From Pseudoips prasinana (taxonomy: Eukaryota; Arthropoda; Insecta; Lepidoptera; Nolidae): 64,000 nt of DNA. This document shows, one piece after another, positions 61,962-64,000 of this stretch. The position numbers were made by a program, and so were the translations under genes. The DNA is taken from assembly GCA_951640165.1 (NCBI GenBank), contig OX621250.1, positions 4,588,001 through 4,652,000 of the forward strand. The letters are read 5' to 3'. The notes beneath the pieces are model-generated. The model saw only the letters and a list, made by a program, of their open reading frames with translations, did not search any database and was not told where the DNA came from. How positions within the stretch are numbered: the first letter of the stretch is position 1; each line of letters begins with the position of its first letter.

Positions 61962-63553
61962 CACACATCAACAAAGTCTAGGGATACGTTATTTTGAAAT
62001 CAAACATGGCTTTATTGTTTAAAACCTATTTAGTTTCCTTAAAAAGTTTATTTACAGATTTAAACCTTGTCTATTCTTTATTCAAAATTTAAAAATTAAA
62101 ATGAGAAACAAATGAAAACACGCAAAGCACAGCGCAATCTTGAGTTGTATCTAATTTCAAGAAGTTGCATTAAAATTTTTTTTGCGTGTTAATTGAAGAA
62201 AACCTGATAAATTGTTTTATTTTCTTTTCTCAATTGGTTGTGTAAGCTTTTTAGCGTCATGCCACGCCATCATTTGAGTCGAGATGAAATGTTACGGGCA
62301 GTTGGCATGTTACAAAACGGTGCTATTCAACGCGTCGTTGCTGAGTCTCTGGGCACAAGCCAAAATGTGGTATCCAGGCTGTGGTCACGTTATCGCGCTA
62401 CTGGAGATGTGGCAGAACGGCACACAGGTAGATATCGTGTTACCACTCAGAGACAGGATCGATTTCTCCAAATGACCGCCAGAAGACTACCCAATATCAC
62501 AGCGATGCAACTAGTGCAAAGGCTCCAGGAGGGTCAGCAGCTGCTGGTGAGCGACCAAACCGTGCGAAGGAGGCTGCATGAAGTTGTTCTTCATGCTCGC
62601 AGACCGCTACGAGTCCCAGCGCTGCGACGTGGCAATCGCGGTAGGCGACTTTTATGGGCTCAAGAACATTTGACATGGAGTGATCAACAATGGTCATTGG
62701 TGCTGTTCACTGATGAGTCCCGCTATGGATTTCATCCAGATTCGAGACGAACACGCGTTTGGAGAACTCCAGGCAGGGTCAGCCGTCTCCGACATCCACA
62801 GGAGGTCCACTCTTACCAAGGCGGGACAATTATGGTGTGGGCAGGAATACGAATCGGCGGACGAACCCAACTCATTTGGATTCAGGGCAGCATGACTGCC
62901 CATAGATACCGTGAGGAGGTAGTAGAACGTGTCATTGTCCCGCTCAGGGCCCTAACGGGGCAAGAATTTCAGCTCATGCATGACAATGCACCTTCCCATA
63001 CAGCGCGGCTGGTGAGGGCCGCCCTTCGAGAACACGATGTTCAGGTATTAGATTGGCCTCCACAGTCGCCAGACTTAAACCCAATTGAACACGCCTGGGA
63101 CATGTTACAGCGAAGAGCATTGAGGGATTTTCCGCCCAACTTGACAACAGAAGAACAACTTTTCGAACATTTAAAAAGAACTTGGGACTGCATACCCCAG
63201 CAAGACATTGACACCTTAATTTTAAGTATGGAAAATCGTTGCCGCTGTGTGATTAATGTTAGAGGAGGAAATACCGATTACTGATTATCAGATTTGGTAA
63301 GATTTTTATTCATTTAATTCGATTGAATAATTTTATAAGAATAAAATGTTTTTGTTCACTCAGTAATTTTCTATGGCTTAATTAATTTAAGACTTTTATT
63401 AATTAGAAAAACAAAATCGCATCGTGTTGTTAATGTTTAAATATCAGCCATGAAATTATCTTTAATTCTTCCATTTACAGTCATAACAAAATGTTTATAG
63501 TTTTCTAGATAATCAATGAAATGTTCAATTTCCCTAGATTGTGTTGATGTGTG
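61962..63553 (+). mobile_element. Tc1 transposon, copy 2
   Basis: 1592 bp, TA on both sides (61960-61961, 63554-63555) and the same 25-bp inverted ends as copy 1. I count about seven differences between the copies (about 99.5% identity), three of which change the protein. Confidence 0.95.
62259..63284 (+). CDS. Tc1-family transposase (DD34E), intact copy 2
   Basis: 341 residues from ATG (MPRHHLSRDE) with the same HTH region and catalytic Asp152, Asp242 and Glu277. Compared with copy 1: Gly110 to Val in the second HTH (HEVVLHARR), Ala252 to Val just after the second catalytic Asp, and Ile to Val near the C-terminus. The Gly110 change falls at a position that is Gly in the usual HEVGL motif and might affect DNA binding (inference). 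Confidence 0.95.
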   Translation: MPRHHLSRDEMLRAVGMLQNGAIQRVVAESLGTSQNVVSRLWSRYRATGDVAERHTGRYRVTTQRQDRFLQMTARRLPNITAMQLVQRLQEGQQLLVSDQTVRRRLHEVVLHARRPLRVPALRRGNRGRRLLWAQEHLTWSDQQWSLVLFTDESRYGFHPDSRRTRVWRTPGRVSRLRHPQEVHSYQGGTIMVWAGIRIGGRTQLIWIQGSMTAHRYREEVVERVIVPLRALTGQEFQLMHDNAPSHTARLVRAALREHDVQVLDWPPQSPDLNPIEHAWDMLQRRALRDFPPNLTTEEQLFEHLKRTWDCIPQQDIDTLILSMENRCRCVINVRGGNTDY

Positions 63554-63579
63554 TATATGTGACGAAACAGACTGCACGG

Positions 63580-63870
63580 ACGGACTAAATAAATAAATAA
63601 ATAAAAATAAAAAAGGTTGTTATTCACGTAAACTTAAAAAAAAGCGCTTGTAAATAGTGTGAACATGTTTGTAGTAATATAGTTGTATACATTATTATTT
63701 CTAGTAACTTAGATATTTAGGTACACATTGTATTGATTGTATGAAAACATTTATAAAATTTATTTTAGTATAGTCATGATATTTAGCTAGTTCGTATCAA
63801 GTTATTGTAAAGAGATCATGTTTAATTATCTAGTTTAAGTCTAATATTTTTACTACATATTGTCAATGGT
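63580..63870 (-). repeat. LINE 3'-tail family T, best copy
   Basis: (AAAT)n at 63588-63605, then AGGTTGTTATTCACGTAAAC, AAAGCGCTTGTAAATAGT, AACATGTTTGTAGTAATATA and on to TTTTTACTACATATTGTCAA. The simple repeat at the low-coordinate end marks the 3' terminus of a minus-strand retroelement. Confidence 0.6.
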
Positions 63871-64000
63871 TCTCTCTAATTTAAAATGTTTTGTTGCTTT
63901 AATTACTCTTTTTAAACTGTGTTTATGTACTGCATTGTGTGATTGACAAGTACAAGTGTATGTAAATACCCAAGTGCTGAATAAATTTCATTATTTCATT
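63871..64000. other. Unassigned end of window
   Basis: AT-rich; nothing recognised. Confidence 0.4.

Overview
The window reads as animal, almost certainly insect and most probably lepidopteran, repeat-rich DNA. It is AT-rich, has eukaryotic splice sites and polyadenylation signals, and is packed with RTE, CR1 and Jockey LINE pieces, tRNA-headed SINEs ending in (ATT)n, a Tc1 family, a PIF/Harbinger element and many MITEs. I find no convincing host gene, rRNA, functional tRNA or CRISPR array. Every coding region I can support belongs to a mobile element, so the locus looks like heterochromatin, a large intergenic or intronic region, or a degenerate sex chromosome (inference).

Layout. 0-11 kb: decayed LINE fragments (RTE, CR1, zinc-finger-tailed LINE), MITEs and SINEs. 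11.35-14.54 kb: a complete, apparently intact PIF/Harbinger transposon with TAA target duplication, 27-bp perfect terminal inverted repeats and two spliced genes, a MADF-BESS DNA-binding protein (+) and a DDE transposase (-). The two genes interlock: each has one exon inside the other's only intron, on opposite strands. 14.5-39 kb: SINEs, MITEs, LINE tails and AT-rich spacer, including nested SINEs at 31.4-32.3 kb and an RTE reverse-transcriptase fragment at 35.3-36.5 kb. 39.1-40.2 kb: a symmetrical composite in which two inverted, degenerate arrays flank a GC-rich core and a 19-bp minisatellite open in all frames. 40.6-47.6 kb: a near-complete CR1 LINE (minus strand; PHD-finger ORF1, endonuclease-RT ORF2) whose 3' UTR is apparently split by an intact Tc1 element. 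47.6-61.9 kb: more RTE, Jockey and SINE debris, a 5 x 43-bp tandem array, a MITE and a possible LTR-element gag scrap. 61.96-63.55 kb: a second Tc1 copy, about 99.5% identical to the first and also intact.

How the parts work together: the autonomous elements (Tc1, Harbinger, CR1) carry what they need to move, while the SINEs and MITEs are non-autonomous and depend on enzymes supplied in trans. Three SINE groups with different tRNA-like heads share related tails, which suggests dependence on one LINE lineage. The most notable object is the interlocked two-gene Harbinger element.

Limits: all repeat-family assignments are by eye. Boundaries of degenerate repeats are good to roughly 5-20 bases, and no database comparison was possible.
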